From: Heterostelium multicystogenum
Lineage: Eukaryota; Evosea; Eumycetozoa; Acytosteliales; Acytosteliaceae
Assembly: GCA_003667245.1 (NCBI GenBank)
Contig: RCNN01000280.1
Span: 1-36,746, forward strand
Length of the DNA: 36,746 nucleotides
Direction of reading: 5' to 3'
The stretch's first letter is position 1. Every line of letters starts with the position of its first letter. Under the pieces are notes generated by a model, which was not told the origin of the DNA, did not search any database, and saw only the letters and a list, made by a program, of their open reading frames with translations. Position numbers and translations under genes: made by a program. Positions 11,394-23,548 of the stretch are shown one piece after another.

Positions 11394-11797
11394 TTTCTAA
11401 TTCTTTTGGTAAATATAACAATATTATTGTTCCAAAATTTAATTAATTCTATCTCTATTTAAATTGTGTCAATTGGTTTGATGGTAAATGTCTTAATAAG
11501 GTTGATTGGATTGCTGAAAAAGATAGATTAATCAATTTACAAAAAAAAACAAAATTTAAAATATCTTGGGATTAATCCCAAAAAGAATATCTTCAAGCGA
11601 AATCCCTTTAATATCTAGTTTTTGTAGCACTCATTATGTACACTCAAGATTAAGATGAAATTAGTGGACGAGGAATTGATTGATTGATCAAATTTAATTT
11701 AGTTTATTACTTTTAGATATTTAATATCTTTTTCTCTCTTGTTTAAATCTAGATTAAATGGTACTGTTATACTCTGTTGGTTAATTTGGTTATTTCT
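11394..11797. other. spacer upstream of the acetyltransferase
   Basis: AT-rich DNA with a 9-A run at 11541-11549 and a perfect 16-bp palindrome at 11566-11581 (listed separately). No gene is visible. Confidence 0.5.
11566..11581. promoter_or_regulatory. 16-bp perfect palindrome TTGGGATTAATCCCAA
   Basis: Each half contains GGATTA/TAATCC, the core recognised by bicoid/Otx-type homeodomains in other eukaryotes. It sits about 175 nt upstream of the acetyltransferase start on the minus strand. The palindrome is seen directly; a binding role is inferred. Confidence 0.35.
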
Positions 11798-14699
11798 TTA
11801 GCGGACATAAAAACTTGATATTGAGATAAGTGAGTAGTTCAAATCGTTGGAGGTCTTCTTTAGGACTTCAATGAGGTTTTGCTTTCCTTTTTCCTCTGGA
11901 CGTTTGTTTTCAATGGCCAAATAGTATGCAGATATCAATGTGAAACACTCTTTGAGAACATTCAATGCGTTATGATATTGAGTTTTGTTCTTTGTTTGCG
12001 CACTGATAGTTATTCCATTGTTTGCTAGTTTGCTCCACCAATGGATTGGTGTTGAGTTGTACACGGTTATTCTTACGGTTGCCGCTAATGGCATGTTCAG
12101 CACGTTTCAAAAAGTCATTGATGACTACTTTGATCAAATCGAATGGATTCAACAACTCTCTAAATATATTCTTTTGTTTGTTGCATGCATTCTGTAAAAA
12201 GAACTCTATATTGTTTTGATTTAAATGCTGATAATGTAATGAAATGCATTCTATTATATATAAAAATGTTTTGTTAGATTACCCCATAATAATCTAGATT
12301 TTCTAAGACAACATACCATCTTCTAATACTGTTGATTGGAAATACCAACCAGCAGGAATATAAAGTGTTTCTTCTTTGTTTAAAAAATACTACTCTGCCG
12401 CCAAAATTGGAAATTAAGTCCATGTCGTCCTGTGATAGTTGTGGTTCGAAATAAATATATCTTGTTTTACTATTTTTCCTTATTTAAAAGGTGTCTATTA
12501 AATTCTCCCATTTCGATAATCTTGTTTGGAGGGAAAAGTATAACCTGAGAGTGAGAATGATTAGTAATGGTTAACGATCAATATTTACTATTTAAACTTA
12601 CTCTCATCATTCCTTGTAGTAATGTTATAGAATAGTCCATAAATTGTCTATGAAGAGAAATAACAGAACCTGATCCACCAATAAACAAGAAAGATTTATT
12701 ATATTGACTCTGTTATTATTAAGAGATTGAAGAATTAGAAAATTGAATTTGAATGGAAATAGATTAAAACTTACCTCTTTAATGAGACTTAAATAATTTG
12801 AACTGAAAAATGGTAATTGCTCCCATTGGTTTGGTATTTCGTATACCATCTTAACACAACAATTATTTCTCATGCTTCTATTGGCGATTTCGGTGAACTT
12901 AGTGAAATTTCCAATCCACTGATAGTTTCGTCCAGTTTCATCGACGTAGTTCCACATTGTTTTGGCGCTTGGATGGTTTTGTTGGAGGTAGTTTACAGAG
13001 AATTCTGATGTCTCTGACCAGCTCTTGGGTAAACCAACCAAAACTATCGGGGTTGCGCCTCGTTGTAACATGAAGCCATCTGATACTTCATCTAGCGAGA
13101 AGATATCTACTCCACGTTTGTCTAGCTTGTTGATGGTGTTGGATCGTGATGAATGCATCATTTGGCAATGAATCTCAATGTCCTTATATTTTTGGAAGAC
13201 TTGTGTGCATCCCCATACAGGACACGAGTAGACGTCGGTTGAAATTGGGATGGTTGTAAAAGTTGGACGATCGAGGTGTCTAAAGTGCTCAATGGTCAGT
13301 TGCTCCACACTATTGTTATTCTTGTTGTGCGACTTTGGGATGCCCAGACTGCTACCAATGGAATTGCTGAGCACATTGCCAAAGAATGGGCTGGAATGGG
13401 TGTAGCCGTTGTATGAGTGGGAGAGAGGTGATGTTGTGGTGGTGGTTGTGGTAGTTGTGGTAGTAGTGATGCTGCTGCTTGTGCTAGAGAGTGAACTTCT
13501 CGTGGACAGTGACTTGTTGTGCTTAATATCGACCATCAATTGATCATCTGTCTTTGAGATTGAATTGATAATATCATTCAATGATATTTTTGTGACATAG
13601 GAGACAGGAGGAGGAATGCTTTTCTCTTGATCGCTCATATGTTTCTTGATTACATCGTTGTAAGGTGCGTATGGATTAACTTTTTGTTTTTCGGCAACGA
13701 TTTTACCACTACTGTTAGAATTTCCATTTTGAGTAGTATTGCCACTCGAAATTGCTGGAGATTTGTAATCTATAATTTTCTTAAGATTGCCAAGACTGAT
13801 GTCTCCATTGCTAACAGTGGGTGTTGTTGATTTATTGCCTACTGTGGGTACAGTATGACCATTTTGAGGTGATGTAGTGGTATGTGAGTTGTTATTTATA
13901 TTGGTATTAGCATTGGAGTTTGAATTTGAAATAATATGATTAATGCTATTATTGTTATTATTTGATACGTTGTTATTGTTATTGTTGTTGATATTGCCAT
14001 TACCGTTGCTATTGCTATTATTGTTACTAATGTTGTTGTTGCTATGAAAAATTGCTATGATTAGTGCTATTACTATTGTTGTTGTTGCTGTTGTTGTTAT
14101 TATTTCCTTCTAAAAATATTGATTGAATAGATGGTATTAAAGATGGTTTGCTATTATAATTAATATTATTATTCTTATTTGAGGCATTGTTGCTTGGTGG
14201 AAACTGTATTTTAAGACTATTGTTTATACTATTGATATTATTGTTGTTATTGATAAAGATCGAATCATTTGCTTTAGTACCAGCAGAATCGTGTGATACT
14301 ATCTTTATTCTATGATTATTGAGAGCACTGCTGACATTGTTTCCATTCGAGGCTGGCACATTTGAATAGGTCTTGTTGTTTGGTGTTTGTGGATAGCTAG
14401 TTGTAGATGATGATGAATAGGTAGTAGTTGTTACAGTCGATTGTTGTTGCTGTTGCTGTTTGCTGTTGCTGCTGCAGTTGTTGAAGCTGTTGAAATTGCT
14501 GTTGTTGTTTGAGCAATTGTATTTGCTGTGGATTTAATTGTGATGATGGTGAATGTGGGGGTGGTGGTGATCCTACTGGTGAACCGGTAGGTTTAATGCT
14601 ATTTATATTACTACCAATACTAGTATTATTATTATTTAAATAGTTTGTAGTTGTAGTAGTTGAACTGCTATTGATGGTAGTAGATGACTGTGATTGCAT
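11798..14699 (-). CDS. C2H2-finger protein with a degenerate JmjC/cupin domain
   Basis: Large protein of about 850 residues, probably nuclear. The N-terminal third is low complexity: poly-T/S, poly-Q (14440-14530), poly-N. A conserved-looking stretch, VNPYAPYNDVIKKHMSDQEK, follows. One C2H2 finger is seen as CPVWGC...HCQMMH (about 13140-13225). Then a cupin/JmjC segment is split by short introns (12710-12774, 12545-12601, 12251-12316): FLFIGGSGSVISLHRQ, MMRVILFPPNKI, LYIPAGWYFQSTVLED, CISLHYQHLN. The family's HxD is HRQ here, and the WxH histidine is replaced (WYFQ), so iron binding looks lost. A helical tail ends at 11798. Frame breaks (poly-Q near 14440, T5 near 14045, A5 near 12485, T6 near 12390, and near 11990) fit run-length errors. 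The JmjC assignment is by pattern and moderately sure. Confidence 0.68.
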
Positions 14700-17016
14700 A
14701 TTTTAATATTAAATCTAATGATAATTATAATTTTAACTGTTTATCTAAAGTTTAATTAATAATATTAATAAAATTATTCTAATTAAAGAAATAATAATAA
14801 TTCAAGTAATTTTAATTAAGATCATATGAAGATATAATTATTGATTGATTTAATTATTTTTATAACAATTATTATTATTATTAGATTTACAATAACAATA
14901 TAAATATTTCGTAGCAGAATTTGTAGATTTTTATTTAGATTAGAAATTTAACAAAACTAAAAATTATTATACCTGTTACAATGATTGATTTACTAGTGAA
15001 GAGGTGTAGAATGAATGAATGAATAAATATTCCTTTAGCATCAACAACAATATTATTAAATGTTTAAAAATATATTTCTATTCTTATTTATTTAAATTGA
15101 AATTGTATTTTTTAAAATAATATCAAATTTTAAATATCTAATTAATTAATGAATGAAATAATAATAATAATAAAATATAGATTACTAATAATATTATTTA
15201 ATAATATATAGACAATTAGACAATAACAAAACTATTAATAATAATAATAATACACACCTTTTAGTTTTTTATTTTTGTAAATACGTAAATTAATTAATTA
15301 TTATTATTATTAATTAATAAAACAATCAATAATATCTTTAACTATTAAATTTAATAATTATTTACTATTTATCTAATTAACTATTAATAATACTACTACG
15401 ACTACTACTTTAAATATAATATAATATTGTTTAACTAATAACAAACAAAGAAAAGGAATTATAATCATTCACAATGACAAGAATGTTAGTACCCAAAAAA
15501 CATTTTTTAAAATGGTTTTTAAAAAAATCAACCAAGAATTTCAAAAAAAAATTGTTTTTTAAAAAGGAATAGTTAAACCAACAAATATTTTAATACTGAA
15601 GATTTACGGATTAGATATGTTTATTAAAATTATATGATAGCTATCTTCTATCTTTTAGAATTTGATGAAAATATTAATTATTAATTAATAAATAAATAAT
15701 AACATATGTTAAATTCAATATTTTGAAAAAATCTATTAATTTACATGATTGATCAAAGAGAAGTTTGTTAAAGTAAATGATATTTTAAAATTATTATTGA
15801 GTCTACATTGAATGTTTAATTAACAAATACATAGGTATTTTATAATATTGTGATTTTAATTATAGAAATTAATTATTTAGATAATATTAATTTTAATTTT
15901 TTGTGATTTATTATTAATTTCAATATTAATAATAGTATTAAAAAAAATAATATTATATTATCCTGTGATATATGAATAACTCTTGACAATTGGTAATTAA
16001 GTTTAAAGATATATACTTTTAATAATATTATTATTACTTGTAATGAAAATTAAGTTGTGAATTCAAAGATAAAAATGTGTCTTTTTAAGATATTAAATTA
16101 TAATTTTATAATTAATAATAAAATCAATTGATTCCAATGCTTGTTTTAGCTGATATTATAATACTTGAGAAAAAGAATTCTACAGGAATCATAATTTATT
16201 TTTAACAAATAATAACATTATTTATTAGATGTCGATTCCTTTTTAATATATTTTATGAAATCTATTGTCACGCTTTTACAATGAAGATGAGAATATATTG
16301 TATAATAATAATAATAATAAATTTAAGAATTATAATATTTAAAATGACAAATCTAATTTAATTTAATTATACCTTAAGAGGAATTAGATAATATTTGATT
16401 GAATGTTAATAATATTTATGATCAACAAAAATAAAAACAAATCACAACAACATTTTTGGATCTACTTTTTAAAAATTTTTTGATTTAAATTTTTGCTTTT
16501 CAAAGATCTTTTTTGAAACAAAGTTACCTAAATTAACTACTTACTTCACATTATTTGCTTATTTATATCTTTTTAATATCTCTTAAATATTATTATTATT
16601 ACTACTACTGTTATTATATTGTATATTAATTAAACAATCTCAAAATAAATTAAAGCAAACAACAAATATATACATATGAAATCGTTCAATGAAGTACGTA
16701 AGAGAGATTAAACTAAAATATAAATACTTTATCTTTTGTTGTCTTTATTGCTTGTACTATTAGTTCTTCTCACTCTTTAGTGATTAATAATATCACTTCT
16801 CTATCTTATAAGTTGTTAAGATAATCTAGACTGGTGATGCTACCGTTTTTTGAAATAATAATAATTAGCTTTACAATTCAATGGAAAATAACCCACCAAC
16901 CATTCCATTTTTTGTTATCTTACAACTTTCGAAATTGCCAATTCAATTCCCACCACAAAATAACTCTTCAAAAAGAAGGTGTGGTGTTAATTTGGAAAAT
17001 TAATTTTATTGTTGTC
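14700..17016. other. 2.3-kb AT-rich divergent spacer
   Basis: This lies between the divergent starts of the JmjC-like gene (minus) and the PTEN-like gene (plus), so it should hold both promoters. It consists of AAT/ATT triplets (15160-15180, 15230-15255, 16305-16320), A/T runs and repeated TTTTTAAAA-like words near 15500-15570 and 16465-16500. A 40-codon plus-strand frame at 16881-17003 ends 13 nt before the PTEN ATG. No other gene is visible. Confidence 0.5.
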
Positions 17017-18770
17017 ATGTCGTCACATGAAGGAAAGAAAACAGAGAATATCGAGGACAAACCATTTTGAATTAATAATAATAATAATTTAAAACAACAT
17101 CATGAATTTTATAACTATAATAATAATTATTATCAATATGGATATGGTGGCGATGTTGGATTTAGAAATGGAAAGGAAATAGGACAGCATCATGGCCACC
17201 AAGCTTCGGAAATGAATACTGCTTCCTTCTATCTGATAAATAATGAGCCACAATCCAATGCAAATGATAGCAGCGCATTGGAGATCTACCATTTCTATTC
17301 GAGCTTGAACAAAGTACAGAGTCAACTACTACAACAACAACATCAGCAACAACAACAAATTCAAGATATTAATGATAATTATAATTCCGGTGGAAATAGT
17401 AATTATTTTAGAACACTAGTTTCAGGTAAAAAAGAAACGATTCATTCAGGATGGATTCAACCTAGACCTTTCGTATATCACAGAGAGAATCATCGCAATG
17501 GGATATCCTGCCGATAGCTCTGTTCACAAGATGTTTAGAAATGACATCAACCATGTTTATAACTTTTTTTGAAACCTACCATAAAAATCATTGGATGGTA
17601 TGTATTCCTTGAACAATTTAATTATTCCGATTTTATATCAATTTTTGATTGACATAATAATAATAATATTATTATTGGAAAGATTTTAAATGTGGCACAG
17701 GAAATTTCGTATAGTCATACAAAGTTGGGTGGCAATGTAATTATAGAAGCTTTTGAAGACCATACTCCTCCTCCTTTTCTGCAGCTTCTTAAAATTATAG
17801 ATACTATAGATAGTTGGCTGTCGGCCCATCCCGAGAATGTTATTGCAGTTCACTGCAAAGCTGGAAAAGGCAGAACTGGAACTGTTATTTCGGCATACCT
17901 AGTACATCTACTTCGAATCAATGCGCCAGATGTATTTAATACTTCTGACTCCATTTTAAGTACAACACTCGGTTTTTTCAATAATATGAGAAGTAAAAGT
18001 GAGTGTGTAACGGTTCCTTCACAGAAGCGTTATGTTGGTTACTATATTTCATATTTGAAAAATGAAGTGTCGCTCCAATCTCTGCTAAATCCACCTGTCT
18101 ATCGTATTGCTAACATAGAGCTAATGTTTCTTCCTCTAACCATTCACCTAACTTCCATTGAAATTCACAATCGCTATAATCCAAACGTTAGAAGCTTACC
18201 AATTATTTTACACAAAAAGAATTCCAATTCAATGTAAGAGTGAGAGATTCGACTTGATGATATTAGCCTCACTAACTTAAAATAGATCCAATAATAGTTA
18301 TATTAGGTTTGAGCCAATTAATTTAAGGATAGATGGCGATGTTTTGATCAGATTTATCAAATGGATTCGTCGCAATCAATTTTTAGAATAGTCTTTCATA
18401 CTTCCTTTATAAGGGAGCCACTGCCAACAGACAATGGAATTACGGTTCTGGTTCGTTTGGTAGATCAATTTTAGATGGTGCATCACATGGTGCATTAGAT
18501 GACAATAGATTTTCAAATGATTTCCAACTTAAAATTGCTTTAGAGTCTGCCAACTACCAGCCACAGCAATCTATAATACAATCAACAATGCAGATGCCAG
18601 TTGCGTTTGAGCATGCCCAATCTTGGAGCACCACCACCTATTCCAGACAGATCTAAAAAACCAATTATTATCAGCCATCCTATCATCAGCAACAACAACA
18701 GTCAATCATTCACTCGAAATCAGAAAGTGATATTACACCAGAAATTTCATTTGTTTTCAACCAATCCTAA
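17017..18770 (+). CDS. PTEN-family phosphoinositide 3-phosphatase
   Basis: Dephosphorylates PIP3 at the membrane and so opposes PI3K in chemotaxis and growth control. After a low-complexity N-terminus with poly-Q (17330-17360) comes a PTEN-like basic motif and start of the phosphatase domain (KKKRFIQDGFNLDLSYI, IIAMGYPAD), an intron at 17598-17682, and the catalytic P-loop HCKAGKGRTG at 17851-17880, identical to PTEN. TVPSQKRYVGYYISYL and a C2 domain (EFQFNVRVRDST, LRIDGDVLIRF, RFSNDFQLKI) follow. The tail is Pro/Gln-rich. Frame breaks include A6 near 17429, T7 near 17565, A5 near 18217, TT near 18253 and A4 near 18280. An in-frame TGA lies at 17068-17070, so the true start may be later (17212). 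The low-complexity extension resembles CnrN more than PtenA, but I cannot decide. Confidence 0.88.
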
Positions 18771-19020
18771 TTCACGCTTTTCCTCCTCTTCCTGTGATGA
18801 GTATATTTTATAACAATAAAGAATCTATCCTGGAAGTAAGGACTAGTCAGATCAATTATCAATTAATGAGTCGTAGATTATAATAAATAAATTAGTTTAT
18901 TAGATGATAAGCGAGTTTATATAAATGTAAGTATGTAACATTACAAGCTTGGAAGGCATGTTTTAGTTTCCTGAAAGAAACCATTAATAGTTTTTAATTA
19001 AGTATAAAGAATTCCATTCT

Positions 19021-19433
19021 CTAGAACTCTGAGTTATAACCTTGTGATCTATTATTTCTAATAAGACCATCGAGGATATGATCGGTAGCCATATGAAGTT
19101 CGAAAGCTTTTGTTGCATTTGAAAAATAATCTTCTTCTATCTTTAAGTACGATTTCCCACTCGGTCCCATGATTCTTTAAGATTGAATTGATGGATGGTT
19201 GACCAAGCAATCTCTTGGATCAAATCTGCTTCATTGATTGAAATAACCTTAATTCCATCCTCACAGATACCGAGGATTCTTGGCTGTGACCATTTTCCTT
19301 TTGTAAACTCATCCTCTCCAACCATTTGAGCCACTTGGAATCTAGATTCGGCCAATTCGTTGAGAGGTGACTTATCCATCTCTTTCTTTGGTGACTTTTT
19401 GAATAAATTGGACAATGGTCTGGCAATCTTCAT
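19021..19433 (-). CDS. small PTB/PH-like (FERM F3-like) domain protein
   Basis: About 137 residues starting MKIARPLSNLFKKSPKKEMD, a basic N-terminus. The rest reads like a single PTB/FERM-F3 fold: QPRILGICEDGIKVISINEA, IQEIAWSTIHQFNLKESW, then, after one frame break near 19155, SYLKIEEDYFSNATKAFELH and MATDHILDGLIRNNRSQGYN before the stop at 19021. Such domains bind phosphoinositides or NPxY-like peptides; the role here is unknown. It stands alone, not attached to a FERM or kinase module. Its 3' end faces the PTEN-like gene across about 250 nt. The fold assignment is inference from the strand pattern and the terminal helix. Confidence 0.55.
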
Positions 19434-22400
19434 TTTAGGTATAATATATAGTTATTTACAATAAATACAAATAGATGTCTATTAAATAAAATAATAAACT
19501 AACTTTAAAAAAGGTTTGGAAGTAATAAAAAGTAGTAGTTTGTGTGATATGAAAATATAATTATATCTTTGTTGGAAAGTGTATATACAAATAGACAGAA
19601 AACAGTTGCTTAGATCTGCAGTTGGCAAGTGACTTTTAATAAATTAACAATTGTTACTAAATTCTTAGTCAACTCTATTGGACAGTGATGAATATAAATA
19701 TATAATGATTGGATAAACCAAATATGCAGGTGGAAAAAGAAATGTTTGCAGATATTCGAATTCGAAATTATATTAAACTATATACAAATATTAAAGCAAA
19801 GAGAAGAGAGAAAGATGAAGAGATTGAAATATACAATAATCTGGATAAAGAAATATCAATGCTGTATGGATAGATAGATGAATGTTATTGTAGGTATGGT
19901 AGAAATGGAAATGATAGGTCAACAGGAATTGGGTTATAATGGGTGTCGGTAGGATTAATATTTATTGGGATATAAATTAATTGTTTAGTGTTTGATTGAT
20001 ATATGATGGAATATTTATATATGTTTTGATAGAAAACAAACAGTTTGGAAAGAAATATATCAAATTCTATGATGTTATAATTAATATATAAATAAATATA
20101 TATGTGTATGTAAATATACGGTTGGTTTGATGTTTGATTGATAGATTGATAGATTGAGTGACTGACTGACTGATTGTAATTGTTGGCCAGTGATGATTGA
20201 TAATAAATTTTATTGGGAAAATGATTGTTAAATTGGAATGAATGAATGAATGAATATGGATTGGAAAGTTATACTAATATATTAATAACGACTATTATTA
20301 TAAAATATATGTATGTATTTGAAATGTTTAATGGAATTGTGTAATTGTTTAATTTTGTATTGAATTGATAAAGATGGTGGTAGTGGGTGCTGTTGATGTT
20401 AGTGATGATTGGTGATGTATTGTGGTTTGAATGTGTATTTATATAAATATATATTTGTTTGTTTGATTGTAACAACTAAAGTTGATTGTTATTTAAATGG
20501 AGAGTAGGTGATGTTGCTTTTATAAACATGATTTATCAGCTGATGAAGTAGGTGCGCATCCAACAATGCAAACCTAAAATAAACTCCATCAACAACAATA
20601 CAAACATAGTTGAGATTGTGTTGTTGTGTTTTCAGGTTGTTGTTAAGGTCACTTCTAATTTATGTTGTTTTTAATAAAATAACAAATAGCTATAATTAAT
20701 ACGCGTACTCCTAGGAAGTAATTGCGTGAGAGAATAGTGTTGTGTAGAGAAGTAGTAGTAGTAGTAATACATATTCCGTGTTGAGATTAGTAAGTGCTAT
20801 GTGTTCTGTTATTATGTGTTTGTTATTTTAAATCGCACCAACACCAATCAATCAAAGTTGATCAGATAGACTCCAGTGGAACAGTAACACTAATATGGTT
20901 TGATGGTATATCCTATGTTTGTGTTTGTTTATTTCTTTGTTTTTTAATAACCCAACCCCACTCACACCCCACCACCAACCCCACATGATCATTCATATAT
21001 TGCCAATCACAAGCAAACGAGATTTCATTTAAAATATTTAGAAGAGATCTCCACTACAAATAACAAGCACTACTCACATTAAACTCTTACATGAAACAAA
21101 TGCTCTACTCTATTCTTCTATCGTCGCCGAATACACCAGGCAGAATTCACCGATCAAAGAAAAGCTTTCCTTTCCCTTCAAATAAATAAACACATCAAAT
21201 GTTTTCCTATTTTGTTTATTTGCTTGACACAACCCAAACTTCAAACTGAGAAAATTTCTAATTAAACAAAACACCAATTAATGATTACTTAAATTTAGTG
21301 TGCAGTTTATTATTTAATTAATTATTGAATTTAGACATTATTTATATATAATTTCAATTCTATTTTATCAAGATAGACCTTCAAATATTATTAAATTTTG
21401 TAAATGATTGGCTCTGAATATATGAATGAAATAAAACTAATACTCAAATAGAGTTGTATTGGTATTCAAAAAAGAGGAGACAATGTAGATACTACTCCAT
21501 CATTGATGATTAACTGTATTAATATCTTGATCTATATACATTGTCTAAAACATTCTTCCAATAAATCAACCACTGGACTCACAAAATACACTACAATGAT
21601 TCCATTCCTGTCCACAATAATAAAATGTATATTGTCAACTGATCATAGTGTATGGAATTCAACTATCAAGTATAAGATTGTTTAGTAAAATATTCAGTTT
21701 TAATAAATCAAACAGTTGGAGGTTTGAAATCCGGGAATATAAATAGCATTTTCATTTAGAGTTCTAAAAAATAACTTGACATTATCTCATACATAATAAA
21801 AAATAAGAAATAACAATACAACTATGATACTATTACTTATTTTTTTTAATTGTAGATTTTGTGTGATGATTAACTACTTTCAGTGAACTATATTGGTGTT
21901 GAGTGTGTGAATCAATTTTATCTTAAAATATTGATTTTTGATAATAGATACAACTTAAACTCCATATGATTGGATAACCATATATCTATCTTAAGTTATA
22001 AATAACACATTAAGAAAGAAATAATGGAGGGAACTACTATTTTTGAATATTGTCTTTTTCTACATTGAAAATCAATTTAATATGATAGAGATACAGGGAA
22101 GGACTATCCATAATTGAATTGGTAAGCAATAGTCGATGTGTTGTTGGTATTAATTTATTAGATCAATAAAGTTGATGATATCTACGCATTATTTAATAGG
22201 TGGTATACATTGATTTAGAACATAATGATCTGATTATTATTAAAATGATTACTATTGGACAATAACTACAATCAATCATTCAATTAAACAACAACAATAA
22301 TAACAGATAAAATCAATCTTTCAACGGATAAAATAACAACAACAACAATTTCAGTAAAAACATTTAGATGTTAACAAACAATAATCATAATACCAAAATA

Positions 22401-23548
22401 TTCTATTCTTTTACAATTAAACTAATATTCATATCATTATAATAATAAAATTATGAAATAACTTAATTATTTAATTACCATTAACATCAAAAGCTAATAA
22501 TAAAGAATAGACAAGACAATTAATAAAGTACAACCTAAATCAGCCTTATTATTAATTAATTAGTATTCTTGATGTATTGTTAATATTTTAGTTAAAGTCT
22601 ATAGTATATTTTATATAATATCGCAATAATCCAGATTTAGTATCTTAATAATCAAGAACTAAATTAATTCTATGTTTGATTGTTTGTTTATAAATCAGTT
22701 ATTCATATTAAATACCAATTTAATTTTTGTTATTTTATTTTATTTGCAAACAAAGACTCATTCATATTCCATTTCAGAAGTCATCGGTTGTTTTAGATTT
22801 TTACACTTTTAAATTAACATGTTTTGGTATGATTTTTTCTTGAAAAATATATATCATACATAGCCAAAATTGATCATTTTGAAAATTGCAATAATTTGAA
22901 AAAATACTTTTGTACATAATTTTTAGTTGAAAACTCTATCAAAACAACCTAACTCCTTTATATTCATTTCATTATTTATTTCCATATAATTATTTTATTT
23001 ATTATTATTATTATTATTATTTGCATTAGATATATAAATACAAATATTATTAATTGTTATACGTAAATATCTAACTCTAATTTAAGAGATTCTAAATCTA
23101 TAATATAATATAGTGCATGCGTCAACTGCAACCACATTGAATCCACACACCATCCCCAACCCACCAAAGTAAATCAATATCAATCTGATAAAAATCACCA
23201 AAATCAAAAAAAATTTTAAAGGCTAAAAAAAAAACACAATCAAAAGCTATTACAAAATAGATATCTGATAAATCAAACACAATATTTTATGTATTGGTAG
23301 TAGTTGTGTTGTTAATTCAGTAACAAGTTAGCTTATACCTTGGATTTAGTTGTTTATATCAAACAGCAGGTCATTCAGGCAACCAAATCAATCGATTAGA
23401 ATTAATCAATTGTATAACTTCTACTTGTTTGTCCTTCTTATATATTCTTTTTTTTTTTGTATATTATTATTATTTATCATCATCTCTATATTTATTTATT
23501 TATTAACTATCATTGTAAAGTAGTAGTAGGATTACTATAGTCAATATT
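19434..23548. other. 4.1-kb spacer between divergent genes
   Basis: No gene is supported in this long AT-rich region. It contains GATT/GACT-type tetranucleotide repeats (20133-20178), GAAT repeats (20236-20253), GTA repeats (20753-20765), a TTCGAATTCGAA palindrome (19755-19766), a C-rich tract (20951-20982) and a TTA run (22999-23020). An open stretch at 20840-20910 reads weakly like coding (see findings). A CA/CCC-rich element at 23143-23167 lies about 390 nt upstream of the RCC1-RhoGAP start. Confidence 0.5.
20951..20982 (-). promoter_or_regulatory. C-rich tract, G-quadruplex or G-box candidate
   Basis: Four C runs (CCC, CCCC, CCCC, CCCC) separated by 2, 7 and 8 nt lie on the plus strand, so the minus strand is G-rich and meets a loose quadruplex pattern. 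The CACCCCAC/CAACCCC words resemble CA-rich elements bound by dictyostelid G-box factor. It is exceptional in a region of low GC. The function is inferred. Confidence 0.35.

Noticed and set aside
14700..16830. Possible mobile element or tRNA in the AT-rich spacer
   Set aside because: No terminal repeats, reverse transcriptase or transposase residues, or cloverleaf could be found by eye.
19755..19766. TTCGAATTCGAA palindrome
   Set aside because: Only 12 bp in a large AT-rich spacer; not remarkable without repetition elsewhere.
22995..23022. TTA triplet run resembling a repeat array
   Set aside because: Simple microsatellite, common in dictyostelid spacers; no CRISPR-like spacing.
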